A DNA stretch of 64,000 nt from SHWB01 sp050246875 (GCA_050246875.1 JBFWVF010000001.1:124001-188000), one strand, 5' to 3'; numbered from the stretch's first letter, positions 1 to 9,076 are shown. A program made the numbers and translations. Notes: generated by a model not told the origin, from the letters alone.

Positions 1-207
1 TACCGCCAGCCGTCGTGTCGTCAGGTTGACACGGGCCGACACCATGCCCGCGAGGCCACCAAGCCGGCGCTCGATCCGGGCGACGCAGCCTGCGCAGTGA
101 ATCCCGTCGACCATCAGGTTCAGGGCCGCTGTGCCGTCCCCGGCCTTCAGCACATGTGCGACCGGCAACGCGTCGATATCGGTCGGACGCAGGGCGAGAT
201 CGGTCAT
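1..207 (-). CDS. ccoI: CcoI/FixI copper-transporting P-type ATPase, N-terminal fragment
   Basis: Only the first ~69 residues lie in the window; the gene runs off the left edge. The fragment contains a heavy-metal-associated-like motif, GIHCAGCVARIE, around residues 35-46, whose CxxC is the expected N-terminal metal site of CcoI/FixI. In that family the membrane ATPase delivers copper for assembly of the cbb3 oxidase. The ATG at 207 overlaps the fixH stop as ATGA, which is translational coupling typical of ccoGHIS. The catalytic phosphorylation domain cannot be checked here. Identity rests on the motif plus position directly after fixH, so it is strong by context but partial. Confidence 0.88.
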   Translation of the reverse strand, partial: MTDLALRPTDIDALPVAHVLKAGDGTAALNLMVDGIHCAGCVARIERRLGGLAGMVSARVNLTTRRLAV

Positions 208-689
208 TGGCGCCCTACCTGGACGCGCCGTTCCAGCCTGAACGGTTCGCCCGTCGCCGGATGCAGCACGAGATCGACGATCCATTGACCCTCATCGACG
301 CCGTCGAGCACGCCGGCGAACCGCCCGGCCGAGACTTCGAGCAGCACGATCGCGAGATCGCTGTTGGCCTGGACGGGTCGACGCAATGTTGCCTCGGCCG
401 CCAGCCCGCTCAACGGGCGTCCGTCGGCACCCGCCGCCGAAACCGTCAGCGTCGTACCGACGACATCGATGGCAATCCGCCAGCCGAGGGCCTGCTGGCG
501 AGCGGCATGATCCAGGGTGCGATTGTAGGCGAGACCGTTTCGATAGGCATCGGCGTCATCGAGGCCGGGATGGGTATCGAGCGCCAGCCAGGCGAACACA
601 CCGTTAACCGCGACCACCACGCCAAAAAAGCCAAGAACCATCGCCAGGACGTGGCGGCCGGTGAGGACGCGGGAGCGCACGGTGCTCAT
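204..689 (-). CDS. fixH: FixH/CcoH family cbb3 oxidase assembly protein
   Basis: This 161-residue protein has one N-terminal membrane segment (about residues 13-36), followed by the conserved start of the periplasmic domain with the YRNGLAYN stretch near residues 49-56. FixH/CcoH is a small single-span protein needed for stable assembly of cbb3-type cytochrome oxidase and acts beside CcoI. Its ATG overlaps the end of ccoG by four bases and its stop overlaps the start of ccoI by four bases, so all three are coupled. The length is normal for the family. It has no enzymatic motif, as expected. Confidence 0.92.
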   Translation of the reverse strand: MSTVRSRVLTGRHVLAMVLGFFGVVVAVNGVFAWLALDTHPGLDDADAYRNGLAYNRTLDHAARQQALGWRIAIDVVGTTLTVSAAGADGRPLSGLAAEATLRRPVQANSDLAIVLLEVSAGRFAGVLDGVDEGQWIVDLVLHPATGEPFRLERRVQVGRQ

Positions 690-2194
690 GGTGCCGGCGC
701 CCGGAACACGGTGGCTTCCCGAACACTCACGGGCCCGTCCGAGAGATGGAAGGCGATATCGGTCGATTCCCCTCTGGCGACTTCCGCTGGTGCGGTCACC
801 AGAACGCGGAATTCGGCGACGTCGTCAGCAGGCACGACGAGCCGTACCGCATCTGCGCCCGGCCTGCCACCGACGGTATCGAGCCACGCCCCCGGCAGGC
901 CGGACACGGTCAACCGCCACTCCGTCTCGACGTGCCGTTTGTTGAGGATCTTGAGGGTATAGGCATTGCGGACGGAGCCATCGGACAATGTCACATAAAG
1001 CGGATTACGGTCACGAAGGACGTTGGCCTCGACCACGGACCGCGTCGTCAATGCCCCCAGCATGATCGCCGCGACGACGACGATGAGCGCCGCGTAGACG
1101 ACGGTGCGCGGCCGCAGCAGGCGCAAGCGCCCGCGGCGGGTGGCCGGCTCGGCCGTCAGGTCGGCAAGGGTCGCGTACCGAACGAGACCGCGCTGGAAGC
1201 CGACCTTGTCCATGACCGCATTGCAAGCGTCGACGCAGAGCGCGCAACTGATGCACTCGAGCTGGGCGCCGTCGCGGATGTCGATGCCCGCCGGACAGAC
1301 GGCGACGCATTGGCGGCAGTCGATGCAATCGCCGCGCACACCTGTGGCGACGTTCTTGCGCAGTGGCCCGCGCGGCTCGCCGCGTCGTCGGTCGTAGGAC
1401 ACGATCATCGTGTCCTCGTCCTGCAAAGCCGCCTGGATGCGCGGCCAGGGACACATGTAGGTGCAGACCTGCTCCCGGGCGATGCCGCCGAGGGCGTAAG
1501 TCGTAACACTGAAAACGGCGACGAACAGCCACGCGACGGTCGGCGCCTCGCCGGCAAGAAAGCCCGCGGCGAGCGTCGGCGCGTCGGCAAAGTAAAAGAC
1601 CCATGCGCCGCCGGTGGCGATGGCGATCGCCAGCCAGATGGCATGCTTCGATACCTTGCGCGCGATCTTGCCGAGGCGCCACGGCTGCTTGTCGAGACGT
1701 ATGCGCGCCGTCCTGTCGCCCTCGACGAGGCGCTCCACGGCGATGAACAGATCCGTCCAGACGGTTTGCGGACAGGCATAACCGCACCAGACGCGCCCGG
1801 CGATGCTGGTGACGAGAAACAGGCCGAGGGCCGCGAGGATCAGCAGGCCGGTGATGTAGTACACCTCCTGCGGCCAGATCTCGATCATGAAGAAGTAGAA
1901 GCGTCGCGCCGGGAAATCGACGAGGATCGCCTGGTCCGGTGCTCCCGGACCCCGATCCCATCTCAGCCAAGGACCGATGTAGTAGAGGCCGAGGGTCAGT
2001 CCGAGGACGACCCATTTGAGACGCCGGAACGTCCCGTGCGCCAGTTGCGGATAGACCTTCTCACGCGCCTTGTAGAGCGAACGGTGCGCCCGCGCGCCCA
2101 CGGGCCGCACGTCGACCTGCTCGACGCCATCGTCGCGCGCGGATGCCGTGGTCTCGCCAGACTCCGCCGCGTGCGCGATTTCGGCCATTGCCAT
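686..2194 (-). CDS. ccoG: CcoG/FixG polyferredoxin, cbb3 oxidase accessory protein
   Basis: This 502-residue membrane iron-sulfur protein has several hydrophobic segments (around 60-75, 110-132, 185-202 and 222-238). A WCGYACPQ motif lies at 136-143 and a CTYMCPWPR motif at about 244-252. Two ferredoxin-type clusters follow: Cys290/293/296/300 and Cys314/317/320/324. A further membrane segment near 365-385 precedes a C-terminal Ig-like FixG domain. The family reduces copper during cbb3 Cu(B) centre assembly. The gene lies 21 bases after ccoP and overlaps fixH by four bases. The ATG at 2194 is the first of two close starts (also 2188). Confidence 0.95.
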   Translation of the reverse strand: MAMAEIAHAAESGETTASARDDGVEQVDVRPVGARAHRSLYKAREKVYPQLAHGTFRRLKWVVLGLTLGLYYIGPWLRWDRGPGAPDQAILVDFPARRFYFFMIEIWPQEVYYITGLLILAALGLFLVTSIAGRVWCGYACPQTVWTDLFIAVERLVEGDRTARIRLDKQPWRLGKIARKVSKHAIWLAIAIATGGAWVFYFADAPTLAAGFLAGEAPTVAWLFVAVFSVTTYALGGIAREQVCTYMCPWPRIQAALQDEDTMIVSYDRRRGEPRGPLRKNVATGVRGDCIDCRQCVAVCPAGIDIRDGAQLECISCALCVDACNAVMDKVGFQRGLVRYATLADLTAEPATRRGRLRLLRPRTVVYAALIVVVAAIMLGALTTRSVVEANVLRDRNPLYVTLSDGSVRNAYTLKILNKRHVETEWRLTVSGLPGAWLDTVGGRPGADAVRLVVPADDVAEFRVLVTAPAEVARGESTDIAFHLSDGPVSVREATVFRAPAP

Positions 2195-2215
2195 CGCCTC
2201 TGCGTAGCGCCGCGC

Positions 2216-3079
2216 CTACTGGCCGCCCCCGAGAGCGTGCACGAAAATGGCCAGTTCCTTGATGACGACCGCGTCGATACGACCGTCCCACGCCGGCATG
2301 ACGCCGGCCCGGCCATGCGTGATCGAGTCTGCGATGGACTGCCGGTCGCCACCGTACAGCCAGAGCCTGTTGGTCAGATCGGGTGCACCGAGATCGGCCC
2401 TGCCGCGACCGTCCGCGCCATGGCAGGCGACGCAATTGGCGTCGAACACTTCCTTGCCACGCGCCGAAGGTCCGCCCGCGGCCGCACCGAGCGACAGGAC
2501 GTGGTCGACCGCAGCCGCGATATCTTCGCGCCCGAGCACGCCTTGATCACCGAACGCGAGCATCTCTCCCGACCTGGTATCGGGATGGTCGGAACGGATG
2601 CCATAGGCGATGGTACGGTGAATATTCTCCAGCGTGCCGCCCCACAGCCACTCGTCATCGTTGAGATTCGGATAGCCCTTCGATCCGGCCGCGCCGAGCC
2701 CGTGACACTGCGAGCAGTTGACGGCGAAGGCGGAACGCCCCGCCGAAATGGCGAAGGCGCGCAACTGGGCATCACCGCGAATTTCATCCAGCGACGCCGT
2801 GGCGATGCGGTCACGCCAGGCCGACTGTCCGGCACGCGCTTCCGCCAAGGATTCGGCAACGACCTGCCGTTGGGAGTACCCCAGCAGGCCCGGCGCGGCA
2901 CCGCCGGGCCACGGCCACGACGGCATCGCGATCCAGTAGCCGATGGCCCACACCACGCTCGCGTAGAATACCCACTTCCACCAGGCTGGCAGCGGCGTAT
3001 CGAGTTCGCGGATGCCGTCCCACTCGTGGCCGGTCGTATCCATGCCGGTCACGGAGTCCTTTTCGCCCTTGGTCGGCAC
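2216..3079 (-). CDS. ccoP: CcoP/FixP, dihaem cytochrome c subunit of cbb3 oxidase
   Basis: This 287-residue subunit has the family N-terminus (TTGHEWDGI, residues 15-23), one membrane anchor at about 36-53 and two haem c sites: CSQCH at 122-126 and CVACH at 216-220. Methionine ligand candidates are present in each domain (for example GVMPAW near the end). It passes electrons from cytochrome bc1/c to CcoO and CcoN. The annotated start is a GTG; an internal ATG at 3043 is possible, but would remove the conserved VTG lead-in. It follows ccoQ with a two-base gap. Confidence 0.95.
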   Translation of the reverse strand: MPTKGEKDSVTGMDTTGHEWDGIRELDTPLPAWWKWVFYASVVWAIGYWIAMPSWPWPGGAAPGLLGYSQRQVVAESLAEARAGQSAWRDRIATASLDEIRGDAQLRAFAISAGRSAFAVNCSQCHGLGAAGSKGYPNLNDDEWLWGGTLENIHRTIAYGIRSDHPDTRSGEMLAFGDQGVLGREDIAAAVDHVLSLGAAAGGPSARGKEVFDANCVACHGADGRGRADLGAPDLTNRLWLYGGDRQSIADSITHGRAGVMPAWDGRIDAVVIKELAIFVHALGGGQ

Positions 3080-3081
3080 GT

Positions 3082-3270
3082 CTAGCGCTCCTTCCCGCGC
3101 TGCTCGGCGCCGGCAGGTCGCGGCTCGTCGTCGAGCGGGATTCTGGCGGCTTCCTGAAACCGTCTGCGATTGGCAGGCCAGAGCGCCCAGCCAACGACGA
3201 CGACGAACAGGACGACCATGTAGACGAGGCCCCAGGTGCCGGCGAATTCGCGCACGCCCTCATACGTCAT
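3082..3270 (-). CDS. ccoQ: CcoQ/FixQ, small cbb3 oxidase subunit
   Basis: This is a 62-residue single-span membrane protein. The hydrophobic stretch is at residues 13-31, followed by the W-P-x-N-R-R-R-F sequence typical of CcoQ and a charged cytoplasmic tail. CcoQ stabilises the cbb3 complex and in some species links it to redox control of photosynthesis genes. The position between ccoO and ccoP is the standard gene order, and the length is normal. Confidence 0.92.
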   Translation of the reverse strand: MTYEGVREFAGTWGLVYMVVLFVVVVGWALWPANRRRFQEAARIPLDDEPRPAGAEQRGKER

Positions 3271-3281
3271 GGCAGCCCCCC

Positions 3282-4016
3282 TCAGCGCCTGTTACGCGGA
3301 TCGTCGGCGTCGAAGCCGCTGAAGTCGACCATCGTTCCGAGGACCTGCAGGTAGGCGATCAGCGCATCGAGTTCCGTGAGCCGAAGGGGATTGCCGTCGA
3401 AATCCCGGACCTGCGCCCCGGGATACCTGCGCTGGAGGGCGGCCACGCCGTCACTGTCGGGATCGGCCTGTGCCATGAGATCCGCCGTCGCGTTGTCCAC
3501 CATGCCCTCGTCGTAGGGCACGCCGACATTGCCGTTCGCCACGAGATGGCTCGCAATGTCGGCCACGACGAGACGGCGGGTAGCGAGGAACGGATAGCCG
3601 GGCATGATCGACTCCGGCACGACGGCGCGAGGATCGGTCATGTGCGCGACATGCCATTCGTCGGAGTAGCGGCCGCCGACCCGGGCAAGGTCCGGCCCCG
3701 TGCGTTTGGAGCCCCACTGGAAGGGATGGTCGTACATGCTCTCGGCGGCGAGGCTGTAGTGACCGTAGCGTTCGACCTCGTCCCGCAGCGAACGCACCAT
3801 CTGGCTGTGGCAGTTGTAGCAGCCTTCGCGGATGTAGATGTTGCGCCCGGCGAGTTCGAGGGGCGTGTATGGCCGCACGCCCCTGACGCGCTCGATCGTC
3901 GACTCCATGAAGTACAGCGGAACCAGTTCGACGATGCCGCCGATCGAGACGACGATCAGCACCAGTACGGTCAAAAGGATCGAGTTTTTCTCGATGCGCT
4001 CGTGACGTTCCATCAT
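3282..4016 (-). CDS. ccoO: CcoO/FixO, monohaem cytochrome c subunit of cbb3 oxidase
   Basis: This 244-residue protein has an N-terminal membrane anchor (about residues 12-36) and a single haem c site, CYNCH at 66-70, within the family-typical context REGCYNCHSQM. Axial methionine candidates lie further on (IMPGYPFL region). CcoO relays electrons from CcoP to the catalytic subunit. It starts with tandem ATGs at 4016/4013, 13 bases after the ccoN stop, and is followed 11 bases later by ccoQ. Confidence 0.95.
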   Translation of the reverse strand: MMERHERIEKNSILLTVLVLIVVSIGGIVELVPLYFMESTIERVRGVRPYTPLELAGRNIYIREGCYNCHSQMVRSLRDEVERYGHYSLAAESMYDHPFQWGSKRTGPDLARVGGRYSDEWHVAHMTDPRAVVPESIMPGYPFLATRRLVVADIASHLVANGNVGVPYDEGMVDNATADLMAQADPDSDGVAALQRRYPGAQVRDFDGNPLRLTELDALIAYLQVLGTMVDFSGFDADDPRNRR

Positions 4017-4029
4017 GCCACGGCCCTCC

Positions 4030-5661
4030 TCACGCGGCGGCCGCGACGGGAGTTGCGGCGAGCGGCTGCGCTTCTCCCTCGCGCACGTCGCCGCGGACGG
4101 TGCGCCACAGGTTGTAGGTCATGATCAACGCCCCGGCGAGGAAGAGCACGCCGCCGAGCGCGCGGATGAAGTAAAAAGGATGCATCGCCTCGACCGTCTC
4201 GACGAATGAGTATTCGAGAAAGCCAAGCTCGTTGTAGGCGCGCCACATCAGGCCTTGCATGATTCCCGACACCCACATCGCCGTGATGTAGAGGACGATG
4301 CCGACCGACGCGATCCAGAAATGCCAGCCGACCAGTGCCAGCGAATAGAGACCGCTGCGTTTCCACACCGACGGCGTCAACATGTAGAGCGCGCCGAAAG
4401 ACACGAAGGCCACCCAGCCGAGCGCACCGGAATGCACGTGGCCAACCGTCCAGTCGGTGTAGTGCGACAGCGCGTTGACCGCCTTCACACTCATCAGCGG
4501 TCCTTCGAAGGTGCTCATGCCATAGAAGGCGACCGATACCACGAGCATGCGCAGGACCGGATCGGTACGCAGCTTGTCCCATGCGCCCGAGAGCGTCATC
4601 AGACCGTTGATCATGCCGCCCCATGACGGCATCCACAGCATGATCGAAAAGGTCATCCCCAGCGTCTGTGCCCAATCGGGCAATGCGGTGTAGTGCAGGT
4701 GGTGCGGACCGGCCCAGATGTAGAGGAAGATCAGCGACCAGAAATGGACGATCGACAAACGATACGAATAGACCGGCCGCTCGGCGCGCTTCGGCACGAA
4801 GTAGTACATGATGGCGAGAAAGCCGGCGGTGAGGAAGAAGCCGACGGCGTTGTGGCCATACCACCATTGCGTCAGCGCGTCCTGCACGCCGCCGAACACG
4901 GTGTAGCTCTTCGCCTCCAGTGGCGACACGGGGATCGCCAGGTTGTTGACGATGTGCAGCATCGCGATGGTCACGATGAACGCGATGTAGAACCAGTTGG
5001 CGACGTAGATATGCGGTTCGCGCCGCCGCATGATCGTGCCCAGGAAGACCAGCAGATAGACGACCCAGACGATCGTCAGCCACAGATCGACGTACCACTC
5101 CGGCTCGGCGTACTCCTTCGACTGCGTTATGCCGAGCAGGTAGCCCGTCGCCGCCAGCACGATGAACAACTGGTAGCCCCAGAAGACGAACCAGGCGAGA
5201 CTACCGCCCCACAGGCGAACGCGGCAGGTCCGCTGCACGACGTAGAACGACGTCGCGATCAGCACGTTGCCGCCGAATGCGAAGATCACCGCCGAGGTGT
5301 GAACCGGCCGCAGGCGACCGAAGTTGAGCCATGCGACGTCGAAGTTGAGCACTGGAAAGGCGAGCTGGAAGGCAAGGACGACGCCGACCAGAAATCCCAC
5401 GAGCCCCCAGAATACCGACGCCACGACGCCGGCGCGCACGATCGCCTCGTCGTAGCCGTCGGCCGATGCCGGCGCGTGCCCTTCGATCGCGTCCCAGGTC
5501 TGCTTGATTGCCACGAAAAGACCGACAACGCAGAAGGCTGTCAGCACGAGCCCGTGCACCGCCATCGAGGCATCCGGCGACTTTGCCGCCACGATCAGCC
5601 CGATGGCCGCCCCGAGCACCAGAAGGCCGGACCAGAAGGCCCGCATTCCCCCACCCGACAT
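4030..5661 (-). CDS. ccoN: CcoN/FixN, catalytic subunit I of cbb3-type cytochrome c oxidase
   Basis: CcoN is a multi-span haem-copper oxidase that reduces oxygen to water with high affinity and pumps protons. Conserved pieces include VHTSAVIFAFGGN (haem b His), WWYGHNAVGFFLT (Cu(B) histidine region) and GPHHLHYTALPDWAQ. I chose the ATG at 5661, giving 543 residues, because it is preceded by GAAGGG at a suitable distance. The open frame continues upstream to 5763, but that part has no CcoN character and overlaps the probable FNR box. An ATG at 5646 is also possible. It is the first gene of ccoNOQPGHI. Confidence 0.96.
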   Translation of the reverse strand: MSGGGMRAFWSGLLVLGAAIGLIVAAKSPDASMAVHGLVLTAFCVVGLFVAIKQTWDAIEGHAPASADGYDEAIVRAGVVASVFWGLVGFLVGVVLAFQLAFPVLNFDVAWLNFGRLRPVHTSAVIFAFGGNVLIATSFYVVQRTCRVRLWGGSLAWFVFWGYQLFIVLAATGYLLGITQSKEYAEPEWYVDLWLTIVWVVYLLVFLGTIMRRREPHIYVANWFYIAFIVTIAMLHIVNNLAIPVSPLEAKSYTVFGGVQDALTQWWYGHNAVGFFLTAGFLAIMYYFVPKRAERPVYSYRLSIVHFWSLIFLYIWAGPHHLHYTALPDWAQTLGMTFSIMLWMPSWGGMINGLMTLSGAWDKLRTDPVLRMLVVSVAFYGMSTFEGPLMSVKAVNALSHYTDWTVGHVHSGALGWVAFVSFGALYMLTPSVWKRSGLYSLALVGWHFWIASVGIVLYITAMWVSGIMQGLMWRAYNELGFLEYSFVETVEAMHPFYFIRALGGVLFLAGALIMTYNLWRTVRGDVREGEAQPLAATPVAAAA

Positions 5662-5742
5662 CGCCCAAGCCCTTCTATGGCGCGCAAATCCGCCCCTGAA
5701 GCACAGGTTATGGCCAGATTGCACACCGGCGGAAGAGTGGAA

Positions 5743-5756
5743 ATGACCTGGATCAA
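5743..5756 (-). promoter_or_regulatory. FNR/FixK-type binding box upstream of ccoN
   Basis: Read on the minus strand the site is TTGATCCAGGTCAT. It has one perfect half-site (TTGAT), the standard four-base spacer and a second half-site matching ATCAA at three of five positions. It sits 82-95 bases upstream of the chosen ccoN start, in the correct orientation. ccoNOQP operons in alphaproteobacteria are commonly activated by FNR or FixK at low oxygen. The regulator gene is not in this window. Confidence 0.7.
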
Positions 5757-5784
5757 CCGCCACGAAAGGTCGGCGATTCGGCCG

Positions 5785-6729
5785 TCAGGATGTGCGCGGC
5801 AACCGCCTGTCGCGACCGACGATCCAGGTCGAGGCGGCGACGATGAGGCCGCTGCCGATCCAGGTCCAGATGTCGGGGAAGTGGCCGAAGACGACGAAGC
5901 CGAACAGCGCCGCCCACAGCAGGTGCGTGAAGAGAACCGCCTCGGCCACGGTCACGTCGGCGATCTTGTAGGCGCGCGTCAGCAGCAGGTGGGCGACCGT
6001 CCCCAACGTGCCGATCAGCGCCAGCAGGGCCAGTTCAAGCAGGGTCGGCGTCGTCCACACGAAGGCCGTCGGCACGGCGGCGACGAGCATCATGATGCAG
6101 GTGACCCAGGCGACGACCGAGGCGGTCGTCTCCGTCCGCAGCAGCACCTTGGCGATCAGCTTGGAGACCGCCACCGCCGCCGAGGAGACGAGCACCAGCA
6201 CGACGCCGAGGCTGGGATCGACGAAACCCGGACGAATGATGACGAGCGCCCCGGCGAAGCCCAGCGCGATGCCGGACCAGCGGCGGAAGCTACCCGGCTC
6301 GCCCATGAACAGGATGGCGCCGAAGACGACGAACAAGGGCCCCGACAGCGACAGAGCCGTGGCATCGGCCACGGGAATCAGCGACAGCGCATAGAACCAG
6401 CACAGCATCGAGACGCCGTTGAAGGCGCCGCGCACCGCGTGCAGGCCGGGCCGCCGTGTGTAGAGCGCCGCCCGCCCCGCCGAGACAAGGTAGGGCACCA
6501 GGACGGCAAAGCCGAACAGGTTGCGGAAGAAGGCGACCTCGAACGGATGCACGGTGCCGGCGACGAACTTGATCGTCGTGTGCATGGCCGTGAAGCTGGC
6601 GCCGGCGGCGACGACCAGCAGCACGCCGGCGACGGCGGTCGGAATGCGCGCCACCCGCGCCTCCGCTGTATCGCGGAGGCGCCGCGCCAGATGCGGACGG
6701 ATGTTCGGCCCGTCCGCGTCAGCGACCAT
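5785..6729 (-). CDS. EamA/DMT-family transporter
   Basis: This 314-residue integral membrane protein has about ten hydrophobic segments in two EamA repeats (roughly residues 30-165 and 175-305). This is the architecture of drug/metabolite transporters such as RhaT- and YdcZ-like exporters. Typical features are the FFRNLFG stretch in the first repeat and paired Gly-rich helix ends. The substrate cannot be deduced. The start overlaps the end of the CoxL-like gene by 11 bases, so the two are probably co-transcribed. It is read toward ccoN but is separated from it by the FNR-box region. Confidence 0.85.
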   Translation of the reverse strand: MVADADGPNIRPHLARRLRDTAEARVARIPTAVAGVLLVVAAGASFTAMHTTIKFVAGTVHPFEVAFFRNLFGFAVLVPYLVSAGRAALYTRRPGLHAVRGAFNGVSMLCWFYALSLIPVADATALSLSGPLFVVFGAILFMGEPGSFRRWSGIALGFAGALVIIRPGFVDPSLGVVLVLVSSAAVAVSKLIAKVLLRTETTASVVAWVTCIMMLVAAVPTAFVWTTPTLLELALLALIGTLGTVAHLLLTRAYKIADVTVAEAVLFTHLLWAALFGFVVFGHFPDIWTWIGSGLIVAASTWIVGRDRRLPRTS

Positions 6730-9076
6730 GCAGGGCGGCCCACACCTTCGCGGGCGTCGCCGGCATGTCGAGGTGCTTCACCCCGTCCTCGGCCAGGGCA
6801 TCGACGATGGCGTTCATGACCGCCGGCAGCGCGCCGGTGCAGCCGGCCTCGCCCGCGCCCTTGGCACCCAGCACGTTCGTCGTCGCCGGCACAGAATGGA
6901 AGTCGAGCGCCATGTCCGGCACATCGTCGGCGCGCGGCAGGGCGTAATCCATGTAGCTGCCCGTCAGGATCTGGCCGTCGGCGTCGTAGACGACCTCCTC
7001 GAGCAGCGCCTGGCCGATGCCCTGCACGACGCCGCCATGCACCTGCCCCTCGCAGAGCAGCGGATTGATGACGGTGCCGAAGTCGTCGACGATGGTGTAT
7101 CGGACGATCGCGACGATGCCGGTGTCCGGGTCGACCTCGACCTCGCAGATGTGGCAGCCGTTGGGAAACGCCGACGGCCCCGTGTCGTGGACGAGGTTGA
7201 CGTCGAGCCCGCCCTGCAACTCCTCCGGCAGGCCCTGCAGCGAGCGCGCCTTGGCCGCGAGATCGAGCAAGGTGATCGTGCGGTCGGTGCCGACGATGCG
7301 GAACATGCCCTCGCCCGCCGCCCCGCGCGCGAACTCTATGTCGCTCGCCGCCGCTTCCAGCACGTGGCCGGCGAGCACCTTGCCCTTCTGCTCGACGGCG
7401 TCGGCCGCCTGCACGATGGCGCCGCCCGAGGCGATGACCGAGCGCGAGCCGCCGGTGCCACCGCCGACAGCCAGCAGGTCGCTGTCGTTCTGCACCAGCT
7501 TGATACGGCCGAACGGAATGCCGAGGCGCGTCGAGAGAATCTGCGCGAAGGTCGAGGCGTGGCCCTGGCCGTAGTCGAGCGTCCCGGTGACGATCGCCAC
7601 GCTGCCGTCGGCATCGAAGCGGATGCCGCCGTTCTCCTTGCTCGGCGGCGCCGTCACCTCGACGTAGCAGGCTAGCCCGAGGCCGCGCTTGTGGCCGCGC
7701 GCGGCGGAGTCGCGCTTGCGTGCGGCGAAGCCCTTCACGTCGGCATGCGCCACCGTCATGTCGAGAATGGTCTCGAACTCGCCGCTATCGTAGAGGCCCC
7801 CGCTGGCGACCTTGAACGGGTAGGAATTGGCTGGCACCAGGTTGCGGCGGCGCAGCTCGGCCGGGTCGCGGCCGGTCTCGCGCGCGGCGGCGTCGACCAG
7901 CCGCTCCATGATGTAATTGCCCTCGGGCCGACCGGCGCCACGATAGGCGCCCATGACGACAGTGTTGGTGACGACGCAGCGCATCCGCACGTCGATCGCC
8001 GGCGTGCGGTACATGCTTGGCAGGTTCTTGAAGATGTTCTGCGACTGCGGCAGCGGCCCGGTGGGGCCAAGATAGGCGCCCATGTCGCCGATGCCGTCGA
8101 CACGCGCGGCGAGGAAGTTGCCCTCGGCGTCGAGCGCCAGTTCGGCGTTGTAGATAGCGCCGCGCCCCTGATGGTCGGAGACGAAGCTTTCGCCACGGTC
8201 GGCCGTCCACTTGACCGGCCGGCCGAGCGCCTTCGCCGCGACGAGGCAGCAGACGTACTCGGGATACGGCATCGCCTTCATGCCGAAGGAGCCACCGACG
8301 TTGCCCGTCAGCACCCGCACCTTCTCCGGCGCCACCTTGAGCAGCGCGGCGGCAAGCATACCGCGCATGCCCATGACGCCCTGAGAGCAGACGCGCAGCG
8401 TGTAGCGCTCGCTCTTCGGGTCGTATTCGCCGACGCCGGAGCGCGGCTCCATCGGACTCACCGCGACGCGATTGTTGACGAGGCGCAGCTTCGTCACATG
8501 CGCCGCCTTGGCGAAAGCGGCGTCGACCGCCGCCTTGTCGCCCATGCGGTAGTCGAGCGCGATGTTGCCGGGGATGTTGTCGTGCAGTTGCGGCGCGCCG
8601 GGCGCGATCGCCGCCTCGGCGTCGGCGACGACCGGCAGCGGGTCGATGTCGACGACCACCCGTTCGGCCGCCTCGCGCGCCTGCGCCAGCGTATCGGCGA
8701 CGACGCAGGCGATCGGCTCGCCGACATTGCGCACCGTGCCGCGAGCGAGAATCGGCCGCAACGTCTTGAGCATGTCGCTGCCGTCCTGGTTCTTGAGCGG
8801 CAGGTTGCAGGGCAGCGGGCCGATGCCCGCCGCGTCCAGTTCGGCGATAGTCCAGACGCCGAGCACGCCGGGAGCCGACTTCGCGGCAGCCACATCGACT
8901 TTGCGGAGGGTGCCGTGCGCGACGGACGAGCGGACCATGACCGCCCAGGCCTGCCCCGCGACGTTGACGTCGTCGGAGTAGCTGCCTTCGCCGCGCAGCA
9001 GCACCGGGTCTTCGATGCGCGTCACCGGCTGCCCCACCGCGAAGCGGCCAAGATCGATATTCACGTCGTCGGGCAT
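6719..9076 (-). CDS. Xanthine dehydrogenase-family molybdopterin-binding subunit (form II CoxL-like), no partner subunits
   Basis: This 785-residue molybdenum hydroxylase large subunit has an aldehyde oxidase/xanthine dehydrogenase a/b hammerhead domain at the N-terminus and Mo-cofactor domains after about residue 200. AYRGAGR at 377-383 is the sequence of form II CoxL-like proteins; true CO dehydrogenase has AYxCSFR. A GAGEAG motif near 740-745 supplies the expected catalytic Glu (about 743). The start at 9076 was chosen because the family N-terminus (VGQPVTRIEDP) follows; the upstream open frame is shadow. The FAD and 2Fe-2S subunits are not adjacent. The substrate is unknown, and CO oxidation is unlikely from the motif. 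Confidence 0.9.
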   Translation of the reverse strand: MPDDVNIDLGRFAVGQPVTRIEDPVLLRGEGSYSDDVNVAGQAWAVMVRSSVAHGTLRKVDVAAAKSAPGVLGVWTIAELDAAGIGPLPCNLPLKNQDGSDMLKTLRPILARGTVRNVGEPIACVVADTLAQAREAAERVVVDIDPLPVVADAEAAIAPGAPQLHDNIPGNIALDYRMGDKAAVDAAFAKAAHVTKLRLVNNRVAVSPMEPRSGVGEYDPKSERYTLRVCSQGVMGMRGMLAAALLKVAPEKVRVLTGNVGGSFGMKAMPYPEYVCCLVAAKALGRPVKWTADRGESFVSDHQGRGAIYNAELALDAEGNFLAARVDGIGDMGAYLGPTGPLPQSQNIFKNLPSMYRTPAIDVRMRCVVTNTVVMGAYRGAGRPEGNYIMERLVDAAARETGRDPAELRRRNLVPANSYPFKVASGGLYDSGEFETILDMTVAHADVKGFAARKRDSAARGHKRGLGLACYVEVTAPPSKENGGIRFDADGSVAIVTGTLDYGQGHASTFAQILSTRLGIPFGRIKLVQNDSDLLAVGGGTGGSRSVIASGGAIVQAADAVEQKGKVLAGHVLEAAASDIEFARGAAGEGMFRIVGTDRTITLLDLAAKARSLQGLPEELQGGLDVNLVHDTGPSAFPNGCHICEVEVDPDTGIVAIVRYTIVDDFGTVINPLLCEGQVHGGVVQGIGQALLEEVVYDADGQILTGSYMDYALPRADDVPDMALDFHSVPATTNVLGAKGAGEAGCTGALPAVMNAIVDALAEDGVKHLDMPATPAKVWAALHGR

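Noticed and set aside
746..3085. 779-residue plus-strand frame opposite ccoG and ccoP
   Set aside because: It has low-complexity, Arg/Asp-rich composition and no domain, and lies exactly antisense to intact ccoG, ccoP and ccoH genes; a high-GC shadow.
4693..6819. 708-residue plus-strand frame opposite ccoN and the EamA gene
   Set aside because: Very rich in Asp, His and Arg without any recognisable fold; antisense to two clear membrane proteins.
6719..9076. Carbon monoxide dehydrogenase (CoxL form I)
   Set aside because: The active-site loop is AYRGAGR and not AYxCSFR, and coxM/coxS genes are absent.
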